A stretch of 32,328 nt of DNA, from assembly GCA_002402045.2 (NCBI GenBank), contig NVUX02000029.1, forward strand, positions 1-32,328. The letters run 5' to 3'. The position numbers were made by a program, and so were the translations under genes. This document shows positions 1-7,880 of this stretch, piece after piece (the stretch's first letter is position 1; the number at the start of each line of letters is the position of its first letter). Source of the DNA: Paracoccaceae bacterium. Its GTDB lineage: Bacteria > Pseudomonadota > Alphaproteobacteria > Rhodobacterales > Rhodobacteraceae. The notes under the pieces are model-generated. The model had not been told where the DNA came from and did no database searches. It saw only the letters and a list, made by a program, of their open reading frames with translations.

Positions 1-140
1 ACTTGATCGAAAACTACTTCCAGAAACTGAAGGAATTCAAGCGTATAGCCATGCGGTCCTGCAAAACTGATCAAAGCTACGCCTCAATGATCTATATGTC
101 GGCAGCCATCATCAATTCACGATGAATCTCAACAAGCCCT
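1..140 (+). mobile_element. 3' end of an IS5-family insertion sequence (truncated by window edge)
   Basis: The transposase C-terminus ends at 125. It is followed by AACAAGCCC at 131-139, which read on the minus strand (GGGCTTGTT) looks like an IS5-type terminal inverted repeat, so the right end is probably near 139-142. The left end and its matching repeat lie outside the window, so neither the element boundary nor a target-site duplication can be confirmed. Confidence 0.6.
3..125 (+). CDS. IS5-family transposase, C-terminal fragment
   Basis: The frame is open from the window edge and encodes about 40 residues ending in ...SAAIINSR followed by TGA. The stretch with IENYFQKLKEFKRIAMR is the typical C-terminal end of IS5-family DDE transposases, including the E of the catalytic triad in the IENYF context. 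The N-terminal part, with the two catalytic aspartates, lies outside the window, so whether the gene is intact is unknown. It lies next to the 3' end of a sugar-transport operon, a common resting place for insertion sequences. Confidence 0.75.
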   Translation: MIENYFQKLKEFKRIAMRSCKTDQSYASMIYMSAAIINSR

Positions 141-191
141 AGAACTCGGAATTATTATTCACCCAAAACAATAAACGCACCATTGTTAAAT

Positions 192-226
192 CAAAAAAAG
201 TGGGGCAGTGCCAATGGCACCGCCCC
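192..226 (-). terminator. Rho-independent terminator after the first ABC transporter operon
   Basis: On the minus strand, GGGGCGGTGCC and GGCACTGCCCC form an 11-bp stem with one mismatch around a three-base loop, followed by a run of seven T. It lies about 30 bases beyond the permease stop codon and closes the operon that starts at 3419. Confidence 0.85.
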
Positions 227-256
227 AAGTCCCAGGAGGAAACATCGAAACGTCTA

Positions 257-1465
257 TTAGAAGCTTTGTTGACCAGTAAATCTCTCGATCAGTTTGTCTA
301 TGGAAACTGCCAGAACCAACAGAAGGCCCGTGACAATAAGACGGATCTCATTTTCCACGCCCATGAGGTTCAATCCGTTCTGAACCGACCCGATAACCAA
401 CGCGCCCAGCAATGCCGCGTGAATAGAACCGCGTCCTCCAAACAGACTGACACCGCCAATCACAGCTGCAGCGATGGATTCCAGCAGTAAGGTGCCACCA
501 CCAATACCGCCGCCTGAAAAGACTCCTACGCCCAGTGTTCTGGATGCAGCGATCACACCAGCCAGAGCCGCAACTCCGCCCGCGATCGCGAAGGCTGCCA
601 TTTTGATGTTTTCAACCTTGATGCCAGCACGGCGCGCGGCTTCATCGTTATTGCCAACCGCATAAATATGCAGGCCAAAGGTGGTTTCTTTCAGCACATA
701 ACCGCCGATCCCCAGAAGGATCGCAAAGGTCAGTGTTACCAGCGGGATGCCTTGGTGAGAGTTTAAAATCGCCACGACAATGATGCCGAACACTGTGCCG
801 CCAACAATCGGAAGAATGAGGCCGGACATAACCGCAACGCTCAGCCCTGCTTTTTTCCGCCGCGCCATGCTAGACACTACAAGACTGGAAAACACCGCCA
901 ATCCGATTGCGAGAACAAGCCACGCTGAAGCTCCCGAGATCTTGGTTTGCGCGATCACTTCCACGCCTGTGCCCAACAGGCCATAACGTGCTGTTTGGGG
1001 CAACAAAAGCAATTGCACCCCGTTCAATGCTAATCCAAGGCCCAGCGTAACAACGAATGACGGAACACCAACAAATGTCACCCAACGGGCTGACATGCTG
1101 CCGACCGCAGCGCCAAACACAATCGCGATAGGAATAGATATCCATGGCGAAAAACCGAACTCAACAACCAGTTTTGCCATCAATACGGCTGTTACCCCGT
1201 TAATTGCTGCGACCGAAAGATCAATTTCCTTTACCAGCAGCACGAACATAAGGCCAAGAGCCATAATGCCCACAACTGTGCTTTGAACAAACAGGTTCGA
1301 TAGGTTTCGCGCGGTTAGGAACACGTCGCTTTGGGTCGCAAAAAATACCCAAAGGGCGACGAGACCAATAATAACAGGGAGTGCGCGCAAGTCGCTCGTC
1401 AACAGCTCTCCGAAGGTTCGTTTTCTATGTGCTTCTGGCTGAGGTGTATCTAAAGTCTCGGTCAT
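257..1465 (-). CDS. Sugar ABC transporter permease (RbsC/XylH-type)
   Basis: Inner-membrane permease of a carbohydrate-uptake (CUT2-type) ABC importer. The 402-residue protein has a soluble N-terminus of about 28 residues and then roughly ten hydrophobic segments. It carries the family features EIDLSV near residue 80 and a conserved GGVSLFGGRGS stretch near residue 340. Length is normal for the family. The start at 1465 is supported by AAAGGAGG upstream. It is the last gene of the minus-strand set binding protein, ATPase, permease, 36 bases after the ATPase stop, and is followed by a strong terminator. The substrate cannot be read from the permease; the inositol context suggests a cyclitol or sugar derivative. 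Confidence 0.92.
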   Translation of the reverse strand: MTETLDTPQPEAHRKRTFGELLTSDLRALPVIIGLVALWVFFATQSDVFLTARNLSNLFVQSTVVGIMALGLMFVLLVKEIDLSVAAINGVTAVLMAKLVVEFGFSPWISIPIAIVFGAAVGSMSARWVTFVGVPSFVVTLGLGLALNGVQLLLLPQTARYGLLGTGVEVIAQTKISGASAWLVLAIGLAVFSSLVVSSMARRKKAGLSVAVMSGLILPIVGGTVFGIIVVAILNSHQGIPLVTLTFAILLGIGGYVLKETTFGLHIYAVGNNDEAARRAGIKVENIKMAAFAIAGGVAALAGVIAASRTLGVGVFSGGGIGGGTLLLESIAAAVIGGVSLFGGRGSIHAALLGALVIGSVQNGLNLMGVENEIRLIVTGLLLVLAVSIDKLIERFTGQQSF

Positions 1466-1501
1466 GAAAATGGCCTCCTTTTCCTAAATGTTTGTATGAA
1501 T

Positions 1502-2281
1502 TCAACCCGCAAGGTTGGCACCCTCATCACCACCAACCATGGCGTTAACTACTTGCTCACCAGTGACGTCTGAAGATTTAAAGCTTGCGACATTTGCTCC
1601 CAAGCGCATCACTTCGATCCGGTCAGTAGCCTCGACAACGAAATGGTGGATGTCATGGCTGACAACAACAACGCCAAGGCCTTCGTCGGCTAAAGTTCTA
1701 ATGAGGCTAGAAACTTGAGCAGCTGCCGAATGGCTAAGTGCAGCAGTTGGCTCGTCTAAAATCACAACTTTGGGCGTCCACAAAATGGACCGGGCTATAG
1801 CAATGTTTTGCCGTTGCCCGCCCGACATAGCGCCAACGGGGCGCGAAAGTGACAAATTGCTCAACCGCATCCGCGCCATGACTTCTTTTGCACGCACTTC
1901 GCACGCTGCACGACGGACACGACTGCCAAAAATTTTTGGGCCCGCCAATTCTCGCCCAAGGAACAAGTTCTGAACCGCATCTAGATTATCGCAGAGTGCC
2001 AGATCCTGATAGACGGTTTGGATGCCCAAGTTGTTGGCGTCTGACGGATTTTTGATTTTGACGGGTTTTCCCTCAAATTCATAATCACCGGCGTCCCATC
2101 CGTGAACTCCGGCCATGACTTTGACCAACGTCGATTTTCCGGCACCGTTGTCACCCACCAGAGCAACGATTTCCCCAGCATGAACATTAAGCGATGCGCC
2201 TTGAAGCGCATGAACTGACCCAAAAGATTTCTTGATGTTGCGCATCGAGATCAAAGGGGTCCCGTTTTTAGTTTCTAACAA
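1502..2281 (-). CDS. Sugar ABC transporter ATP-binding protein (single ABC domain)
   Basis: Cytoplasmic ATPase powering the importer encoded on either side. One ABC domain only: Walker A GDNGAGKST at residues 43-51, signature SGGQR at 153-157, Walker B VILDEP near 172-177. At about 259 residues it is half the size of two-domain RbsA/XylG proteins and resembles the single-domain FrcA-like type common in alphaproteobacteria, which would act as a homodimer. I chose the TTG start at 2281, preceded by GAGG eight bases upstream. An in-frame GTG at 2317 exists, but it falls inside the terminator hairpin 2304-2328 and would add twelve residues unlike the family. The start remains uncertain. Confidence 0.88.
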   Translation of the reverse strand: MLETKNGTPLISMRNIKKSFGSVHALQGASLNVHAGEIVALVGDNGAGKSTLVKVMAGVHGWDAGDYEFEGKPVKIKNPSDANNLGIQTVYQDLALCDNLDAVQNLFLGRELAGPKIFGSRVRRAACEVRAKEVMARMRLSNLSLSRPVGAMSGGQRQNIAIARSILWTPKVVILDEPTAALSHSAAAQVSSLIRTLADEGLGVVVVSHDIHHFVVEATDRIEVMRLGANVASFKSSDVTGEQVVNAMVGGDEGANLAG

Positions 2282-2303
2282 GACTTTTTCCTCACTGAAA
2301 ATG

Positions 2304-2328
2304 TAAAAAGGCGGCACTTACCGCCGCC
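2304..2328 (-). terminator. Intrinsic terminator/attenuator between binding protein and ATPase genes
   Basis: On the minus strand GGCGGC and GCCGCC form a perfect 6-bp stem with a seven-base loop, followed by TTTTT. It lies 20 bases after the binding-protein stop codon and just before the ATPase start, so part of the transcription should stop here. That would yield more binding protein than membrane components. Confidence 0.75.
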
Positions 2329-2348
2329 TCTCGCAATAGTCACAAAGC

Positions 2349-3419
2349 TTACATATTTTCCGTGCAAACGTCGGTATCTTCGATGCCTTGGCAGATTTCT
2401 TCCCAAGTCCATACGCCCGCATCAACTACATCTGACAAATTTTCAATTGTGATATTTGACACCGGAAGAAAAACCCCTGGTACGTCCATGAACTGATTGT
2501 TTACGTGGCCGTTGATCAAATTTTGGGGTACCCCGCCGCCCGCGAGGATTGAGGTTACAACGTCTGCCGCATAGTTTGCCTCGACCTTTAGATCTTTCAG
2601 AACTGAGTTGTCCTGCCAGCCAAGAGCGATGTAGCGCAGCGCTTCGACAGTTGCATCTTGCCCGCCGGTCACCAGTTTTTCGCCAGGCGCATAGCCCTGA
2701 CCGATCAAAGCAGCAACCGAACCACCGGTTGTGCCATCGTTCATGCCGAGGAAAACGTCAACGTCTCCACCAGTACGAGTCAGGCAATCTTCAGCAAAGG
2801 ATTGCGCCAGCATTGGGTCCCAGTTTTGAGTATATTGTTCGCAAACAACCACAACTTTACCGCTGTCAATCAGTGGCTGAAGGAACTCATTCTGACCCGC
2901 TTCATACTGACCGGTGCCATACTCACCTTGGTTGCCTTTGACACGCGCGACACGCACCGGCGTTTTGTCCATTGCGATGATCAGTTCTGCTGCGCGGCTA
3001 CCTTGTGCCTGACCAACAGAAAGAGAGTCAAACACAACATGAGCTTCAGCACGCCCACCAACAGCGTCATGGTCATAAAGAACGACAGGAACACCCGCGG
3101 CCTCCGCGGCAGCCAAGCTACCGGCGGCAAGGTTGGCGTCTGATGTTGTCAGCAAGATGATATCAGCGCCTTGAGTGATGGCATCTTCGACCAGACGCTG
3201 CTGTCGCGCCGGGTCGCCTTCGCCGTTTTGCACAATGACTTCTACATTAGGCGCTCGAGCCTTCATGGCCTCAACAAAGAAAGGCGCATCGCGGCTTTCG
3301 AAACGAATTGTGGTCGAGTTAGGAAGCAAGAAGAATACTTTCTGTGCTTCTTGTGCTTGTGCTACACCTGCAAGCGTCGTTGCAGCCAATAGTGCGGCCA
3401 TTGTCTTTTTCATTTTCAT
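2349..3419 (-). CDS. Periplasmic sugar-binding protein of ABC importer (XylF-like)
   Basis: Type I periplasmic binding protein that captures the substrate and delivers it to the permease at 257-1465. It has a clear Sec signal peptide: positively charged MKMKK, a hydrophobic core, and cleavage after AQA near residue 22. The mature protein of about 330 residues has the two-lobe fold, with motifs such as ITQGADIILL and GVPVVLYDHD typical of XylF/RbsB-type proteins. There are four cysteines, two near the middle and two in the last 20 residues, which could form disulfides in the periplasm. The start at 3419 has GGAGG five bases upstream. It is the first gene of the operon, and a shared operator candidate lies about 80 bases upstream. 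Substrate not identifiable. Confidence 0.9.
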   Translation of the reverse strand: MKMKKTMAALLAATTLAGVAQAQEAQKVFFLLPNSTTIRFESRDAPFFVEAMKARAPNVEVIVQNGEGDPARQQRLVEDAITQGADIILLTTSDANLAAGSLAAAEAAGVPVVLYDHDAVGGRAEAHVVFDSLSVGQAQGSRAAELIIAMDKTPVRVARVKGNQGEYGTGQYEAGQNEFLQPLIDSGKVVVVCEQYTQNWDPMLAQSFAEDCLTRTGGDVDVFLGMNDGTTGGSVAALIGQGYAPGEKLVTGGQDATVEALRYIALGWQDNSVLKDLKVEANYAADVVTSILAGGGVPQNLINGHVNNQFMDVPGVFLPVSNITIENLSDVVDAGVWTWEEICQGIEDTDVCTENM

Positions 3420-3453
3420 GGTCTCCTCCCAGGAGGTTCAGTAGTTGATGACA

Positions 3454-3487
3454 TTTACATGATGCAAGACGCAATGCTTTATGTAAA
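3454..3487. promoter_or_regulatory. Inverted TTTACAT/ATGTAAA half-sites (possible LacI-type operator)
   Basis: TTTACAT at 3454-3460 and ATGTAAA at 3481-3487 form a 7-bp inverted repeat with a 20-base spacer, in the leader of the binding-protein gene and facing the divergent LacI-family gene. TGTAAA half-sites are common in LacI-family operators, but the usual compact central CG is absent, so this is a weak candidate. Confidence 0.3.
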
Positions 3488-3499
3488 CATCAAATTACT

Positions 3500-3513
3500 G
3501 CAACAATTATTGC
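3500..3513. promoter_or_regulatory. Operator candidate GCAA-N6-TTGC (site 1)
   Basis: GCAACAATTATTGC is a near-perfect palindrome in the divergent region between the ABC operon (minus) and the LacI-family gene (plus). The same 16 bases including the preceding CT occur upstream of iolD/iolG at 12445-12460. With the minus-strand TATAAT at 3525-3530, the site would cover roughly +5 to +18 of the ABC operon transcript, a position that suits a repressor. Confidence 0.6.
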
Positions 3514-3524
3514 CACCGTAACCG

Positions 3525-3530
3525 ATTATA
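3525..3530 (-). promoter_or_regulatory. Candidate -10 element of the first ABC operon
   Basis: On the minus strand this is a perfect TATAAT in an AT-rich stretch about 105 bases before the binding-protein start codon. No convincing -35 sits at the ideal distance: TTGTAA is only about 14 bases upstream, and TTGGAA pairs better with a nearby TATTAT. The element is therefore a suggestion only. Confidence 0.35.
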
Positions 3531-3611
3531 AATAATACATTATTTTACAACAGTTCCAAAAGAAAATTTATTTAACTTGCAAAATGAGGTTAATCACATC
3601 ATAAATTGTTC

Positions 3612-4661
3612 ATGACAAAATCACCCAAACCCTCAAATGAGTCGCACCTTCTATCTTGGCGCATACCCACAATTTCAGAAATTGCTACCAGAGCCGGTGT
3701 AGGTATTGCTACGGTCGACCGAGTCCGGAATAACCGTACCGGAGTTTCAAAAAAAACCAGGCTCAAAGTTCTAAATGCACTTGATGAACTCAAATCCATC
3801 AATTCAAACTCGAGTGAGAAGCCGCTTTCTGTGGGCATTCTAGTGGAATCAGGGATTTCATTCAATCGGACGTTCCAAGCCGGCGTTAATTTCGCTTCCA
3901 AGGAACTAAGTAATGTCAAATTTGTTGAGAAATACCTAACATCACCCGCAGTTGACCCAGTTGCATTTGCTTCCGAAATATCAATGCTCATAGACCATGT
4001 CGATGGACTTCTTCTCGTAGCACGGGAGCATGCAGAGATTAACCGAGCGATCAAACGCATTACTAGAACGGGGAAACCAGTCATTTGCGTAACGACGGAC
4101 CTACCGAATTCAGATCGGACAGCCTATGTTGGTGAGGATCAAACATCTGCGGGCGCAGCGGCTGCATTACTACTAGGCAACTCCATTCGGGAACAAAATG
4201 GGCGCATTTTATTTGTGTTAAGTGTTCCCTTTAGGTGCCAGAAAGAAAGAGAACAGGGATTTCGTCATGTCTTGCGGACCGAATTCCCTAATTTGGTTAT
4301 GGATGAAACGGTTTGTTCTCACGAGGACTCGTCAAGGACCTATGAGGAAGTCCGGAAATACCTAAAAGAGAACCGTGCCCCTTCCGCGATCTATAATGTT
4401 GCTGGAGGCAATACTGGTGTGGCCAAAGCATTGAAAGAAGCGAACCTGAACGATGAGGTCATTTTTATTGGTCATGAGTTGAATGAAAACTCAACGGCAT
4501 TGCTAGAGCAAGGCGTAATGGACTATATAATCGGGCATAGAGTTCAGTCAGAAATTTTGGAGAGTATCGATCTTATCCGCGGTTGCAGAGATGGTATTCC
4601 TGCGGCAAACCGGTTTACCGAAACGCTGATCCACACAAAATATAATTGTTTCGTTAGTTGA
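3612..4661 (+). CDS. LacI-family transcriptional regulator
   Basis: DNA-binding sugar-responsive regulator. The N-terminus has the LacI-type helix-turn-helix (PTISEIATRAGVGIATVDRV, about residues 18-37) and a hinge-helix region. It is followed by a periplasmic-binding-protein-like effector domain of about 280 residues. The total of 349 residues is normal. I used the ATG at 3612; a TTG six bases earlier is in frame, and neither has a good ribosome-binding site, so expression may be low. It is divergent from the ABC importer operon, which is its probable target. The gene is visibly more AT-rich than its neighbours. Confidence 0.9.
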   Translation: MTKSPKPSNESHLLSWRIPTISEIATRAGVGIATVDRVRNNRTGVSKKTRLKVLNALDELKSINSNSSEKPLSVGILVESGISFNRTFQAGVNFASKELSNVKFVEKYLTSPAVDPVAFASEISMLIDHVDGLLLVAREHAEINRAIKRITRTGKPVICVTTDLPNSDRTAYVGEDQTSAGAAAALLLGNSIREQNGRILFVLSVPFRCQKEREQGFRHVLRTEFPNLVMDETVCSHEDSSRTYEEVRKYLKENRAPSAIYNVAGGNTGVAKALKEANLNDEVIFIGHELNENSTALLEQGVMDYIIGHRVQSEILESIDLIRGCRDGIPAANRFTETLIHTKYNCFVS

Positions 4662-4701
4662 AACTCATTTTGTTATTTGTGCATCGCACTTTACTGTGTT
4701 A

Positions 4702-4715
4702 GCAATTTTCATTGC
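4702..4715. promoter_or_regulatory. Operator candidate GCAA-N6-TTGC (site 2)
   Basis: GCAATTTTCATTGC lies 36 bases upstream of the GTG start of the RpiR-family gene and has the same arms and spacing as the sites at 3500, 8785 and 12447. Its position fits autoregulation. Confidence 0.5.
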
Positions 4716-4751
4716 AGAGATTATTCTGCCGATCATCAGTGGTGAGAAAAA

Positions 4752-5627
4752 GTGGAAAAGTTGACTACGCCGCCATCAAAATACGAAGATTTAATCCGCG
4801 TGATCCATGATCGGCACTCGGGGATGAGTAAGACGTACCAAAAAATCGCTGAATACCTAACTCAAAATCCAAATGATGTCGCTATTCAACCCGTTAATGC
4901 AATTGCCGCCCGACATGACATACACGCGTCCAGTTTTGTTCGTTTTGCACAAGCATTGGGTTATAAAGGTTTCAAAGAGTTACAGGCCGTCTTTCGTGAG
5001 CGGCTTACGACTGCAGCTCCTGGATTTGACGCTCGTATTCAAGCGCTTGAAGGCGAATTGTGGAAAACATCAACGAGTGGCCCATTGGGGCAACTACGCG
5101 ACCTTATTGTTCGTGACATGGCGTCACTAGAAGAGCTTATTCAAAATATCGCCGCTGACGACCTATTAAAAGCCGCCAAACGGATGGAGGCCGCCGAAAC
5201 TATTTATCTGGTTGGTCAGCTCCGTTCAGCGCCTGTAGTTGAACTGCTCCGCTATGTGCTCACCATGCTTGGCAAAAAAACAGTCCTTCTTGATCCAGGC
5301 GGAGGTCTTGCGACACATATGTCGCGAAATATTGGATCGTCCGACATGCTGTTGGCTGTTTCATTTCGTTTCTACGCAATCGAAGTGGTGAATATTGTTA
5401 ATGAGGTCGCAGCAAGAGGCGTCCCGATCATTGCTATTTCTGATTCCACCTTGTCACCCTTGGCGAATTCCGCGGAAGTTCTGTTTGCGGTGCCCGAGCG
5501 CGAGTACACCTTCTCGCGCTCCCTTGCAGCACCCATGTGTTTGGCCCAAGCTCTTACACTCGCGTTGGCAAGCCGACTGCAAAAAGGAAATATGGACCCT
5601 CGAATCCCGACCGTTACACAACAATAA
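4752..5627 (+). CDS. MurR/RpiR-family transcriptional regulator
   Basis: Regulator with an N-terminal RpiR-type helix-turn-helix (about residues 8-85) and a C-terminal SIS sugar-phosphate-binding domain (about residues 130-265; IYLVGQLRSAPV begins it). The 291 residues are typical. The GTG start at 4752 has GGTGAG a few bases upstream. In rhizobia the inositol regulator IolR belongs to this family and reads a GGAA-N6-TTCC palindrome. The GCAA-N6-TTGC sites in this window have the same geometry, so this protein is the best candidate to bind them, probably releasing DNA on binding a phosphorylated cyclitol-derived effector. It converges on the Gfo/Idh gene with a 7-base gap. The functional assignment is inference from family and context. 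Confidence 0.9.
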   Translation: MEKLTTPPSKYEDLIRVIHDRHSGMSKTYQKIAEYLTQNPNDVAIQPVNAIAARHDIHASSFVRFAQALGYKGFKELQAVFRERLTTAAPGFDARIQALEGELWKTSTSGPLGQLRDLIVRDMASLEELIQNIAADDLLKAAKRMEAAETIYLVGQLRSAPVVELLRYVLTMLGKKTVLLDPGGGLATHMSRNIGSSDMLLAVSFRFYAIEVVNIVNEVAARGVPIIAISDSTLSPLANSAEVLFAVPEREYTFSRSLAAPMCLAQALTLALASRLQKGNMDPRIPTVTQQ

Positions 5628-5630
5628 CGG
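5611..5630. other. Small hairpin in the convergent gene end
   Basis: CCGTTA and TAACGG form a perfect 6-bp inverted repeat around an eight-base loop, overlapping the stop codon of the RpiR-family gene. There is no T-run on either strand, so it is at best a weak bidirectional terminator. Confidence 0.3.
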
Positions 5631-5634
5631 AAAG

Positions 5635-6798
5635 TTAGACCACGTTTGGGCGGACCCATTGCGGCGTGTCGCCTTCGTGGCAATCGACCACCGCATCCAC
5701 AAAAGCCACGCCTTTCACACCGTCACGAAGGGTAGGAAGGTTTAACCCGATGGCCGCAGGTAACCTTTCATCCTTGCGGGATCTGATAATTTCAGCAAAA
5801 CCTGCATAGAGATTTGAAAAGGCTTCCAAATAACCCTCGGGGTGCCCAGGTGGGGTACGCATACGCGTGACCGCCGCATGGCTAAGATAGTCTGCCCCAC
5901 GTTTTATGGTTCGTGATTGTTCGTTCAACGGTGCGAAAAGCAATTCGTTTGGCGCTTCTTGATGCCAGAACAGCCCGCCTTTTTCGCCAAACACCCGAAG
6001 TCGCAGCCCATTTGAACAGCCAAGCGCCACCTGCGAGGCCCAAAGTAAGCCACGCGCACCTCCTTCATAACGAAGCATTACATGCGCGTTGTCATCCAGC
6101 TGCCGGCCTGGAACAAATGTCGCTAGATCCGCCATGAGGCTGTCTAGTTTTAGTCCTGTCACAAAACCTGCCAAATGATACGCGTGTGTACCTATATCTC
6201 CAATTGCGCCACCTCGCCCATTCTTTTTCGGGTCTGTGCGCCAAGCGGCTTGAGCATTCCCATCGGCCTCTATCGCTTCTGCCATCCATTCCAGAGGATA
6301 TTCCACCTGGACCGTGCGAATGTCACCAAGATCGCCCCGAGCGATCATTTCGCGTGCCTCGTGAATCATAGGATAGCCGCAATAAGTATAGGTAACCCCT
6401 AGATAACGCCCAGTAGAGGCGGTTATCTTTTCAAGGTCGAGCGCGTCTTCGATCGTGCTCGTCAAAGGTTTTTCACAAATCACATCGAACCCCGCTTCAA
6501 GCAATGCTTTCGCGATGGGATAGTGTGTGAAATTTGGTGTGCAAATCGCAACCATTTCGACACAATCTGCCCGTCCGGCCTCGCCAGCTATCAAATCTTG
6601 ATAGCTGCCGTAGGCGCGATCAGGCGAGATACCTTCGGTGGCAGCGAAAACTTTTCCTCGGTCGGGATCGGCATCAAACGCCCCGGCGATAAGCTGGAAA
6701 GAGCCATCCATGCGTGCGGCAATCCGGTGAATGCCTCCGATATAAGCGCCTTCTCCACCACCAATCATACCGAGCCGGAGGGGTTTATTGTGACTCAT
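5635..6798 (-). CDS. Gfo/Idh/MocA-family NAD(P)-dependent oxidoreductase
   Basis: Predicted cytoplasmic sugar/cyclitol dehydrogenase. The N-terminal Rossmann domain starts with GMIGGGEGAYIGG (residues 10-22). EKPL at 109-112 supplies the family lysine, and GDIGTHAYH at 200-208 supplies the catalytic-site Asp/His pair. The 387 residues are normal. The start at 6798 has GGAATAAG upstream. It is the third gene of the operon SDR, isomerase, oxidoreductase, starting 4 bases after the isomerase stop. Relatives of this subgroup are often found beside inositol genes, but the exact substrate is unknown. It is distinct in sequence from the IolG-like gene at 12493 and from the 20000 gene. Confidence 0.9.
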   Translation of the reverse strand: MSHNKPLRLGMIGGGEGAYIGGIHRIAARMDGSFQLIAGAFDADPDRGKVFAATEGISPDRAYGSYQDLIAGEAGRADCVEMVAICTPNFTHYPIAKALLEAGFDVICEKPLTSTIEDALDLEKITASTGRYLGVTYTYCGYPMIHEAREMIARGDLGDIRTVQVEYPLEWMAEAIEADGNAQAAWRTDPKKNGRGGAIGDIGTHAYHLAGFVTGLKLDSLMADLATFVPGRQLDDNAHVMLRYEGGARGLLWASQVALGCSNGLRLRVFGEKGGLFWHQEAPNELLFAPLNEQSRTIKRGADYLSHAAVTRMRTPPGHPEGYLEAFSNLYAGFAEIIRSRKDERLPAAIGLNLPTLRDGVKGVAFVDAVVDCHEGDTPQWVRPNVV

Positions 6799-6802
6799 AC
6801 TC

Positions 6803-7867
6803 TTATTCCTTCCGATTCAGGCCTAACATGGCTCTATTTGCTGCTTTATCTGCCCCAGATTTGACGAAATCGTCAAAGGCGCGTTCGGCTACACGAATGA
6901 TGTGCTTTTCAATAAATGCGGCACCTTCTTCAGCCCCGTCTTCCGGATGCTTCAAACAGCACTCCCATTCCAAAACAGCCCAGCCGTCAAAATCGTAGCC
7001 AGCGAGCTTTGAGAATACTGCCCCAAAATCGACTTGCCCATCTCCAAGGCTGCGGAAACGACCTGCTCGTTTTATCCAAGGCTGATACCCACCGTATGCA
7101 CCGGTTTTCCCATTTGGGCGAAACTCTGCATCCTTGACGTGAAACATGCGGATGCGGTCATGATAGTGATCTATAAACTCCAGATAATCCAACGCCTGCA
7201 ATACGAAATGACTAGGATCATAAAGAATGTTACAGCGCGGATGATTGTTCACCTTTTCTAGAAAAGTCTCAAAACTTAGGCCGTCATGCAGGTCTTCACT
7301 CGGGTGAATTTCATAACACAGATCAACTCCTTGATCGTCAAATGCATCAAGAATTGGTCGCCAACGGGCGGCTAGTTCGTCGAAGGCTTCGTCGATCAAA
7401 CCCTCGGGCCACTGTGGATAAGGATAGAGATAGGGCCAAAGCAGTGAACCAGAAAACGTCACGTGTCGATCAATACCTAAGTTGCGACTTGCACGCGCAA
7501 GATTGTGCATCTGTGCCTCTGCCCATTCCCGTCGGGCTTGCGGTTTTCCACGCAAATGAGATGGCGCAAAACTGTCCATTATCTGGTCATGCGCGGGGTG
7601 AACGGCAACAAGCTGCCCAATTAGATGCGAAGCGAGTTCAGTGATTTCAAGATTGTGCTCAGCCAATCGACCCGTAAGGTCGTCGCAGTAAGTCTGGCTG
7701 TCGGCGGCAGACTGTAAATCTATTAATCGCGTATCCCATGCCGGTATTTGCACGCCCTTGAACCCTTTGGCGGCGGCCCAGCCTGCCAGGCCATCAAGCG
7801 TATCAAACGGCGCTTCATCTGTTGCGAATTGTGCCAGAAAAACGCCTGGCCCTTTCAAAGTTTTCAT
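6803..7867 (-). CDS. Sugar phosphate isomerase/epimerase family protein (xylose-isomerase-like TIM barrel)
   Basis: TIM-barrel enzyme of the AP-endonuclease-2/xylose-isomerase-like superfamily, which includes inosose isomerases and epimerases such as IolI and IolH. Likely metal ligands are visible: Glu186/His188 in CYEIHPSE, Asp217/His220 in YDPSHF, His243/Asp246 in FHVKDAE, and Glu300 in VLEWE. At 354 residues it is longer than IolE/IolI (about 280-300). The start at 7867 follows AAAGGTG. It is the middle gene of the SDR-isomerase-oxidoreductase operon, starting 13 bases after the SDR stop. A role in interconverting keto-inositols is inferred from context only. Confidence 0.85.
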   Translation of the reverse strand: MKTLKGPGVFLAQFATDEAPFDTLDGLAGWAAAKGFKGVQIPAWDTRLIDLQSAADSQTYCDDLTGRLAEHNLEITELASHLIGQLVAVHPAHDQIMDSFAPSHLRGKPQARREWAEAQMHNLARASRNLGIDRHVTFSGSLLWPYLYPYPQWPEGLIDEAFDELAARWRPILDAFDDQGVDLCYEIHPSEDLHDGLSFETFLEKVNNHPRCNILYDPSHFVLQALDYLEFIDHYHDRIRMFHVKDAEFRPNGKTGAYGGYQPWIKRAGRFRSLGDGQVDFGAVFSKLAGYDFDGWAVLEWECCLKHPEDGAEEGAAFIEKHIIRVAERAFDDFVKSGADKAANRAMLGLNRKE

Positions 7868-7880
7868 GTGTTGTTCACCT

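Noticed and set aside
2282-2317. Extended N-terminus of the first ABC ATPase from a GTG at 2317
   Set aside because: This start lies inside the terminator hairpin and encodes residues unlike the family; the TTG at 2281 has a proper GAGG upstream.
3599-4084. Minus-strand frame inside the LacI-family gene
   Set aside because: Low-complexity Ser/Arg-rich translation with no family resemblance; the opposite strand encodes a clear LacI-type regulator.
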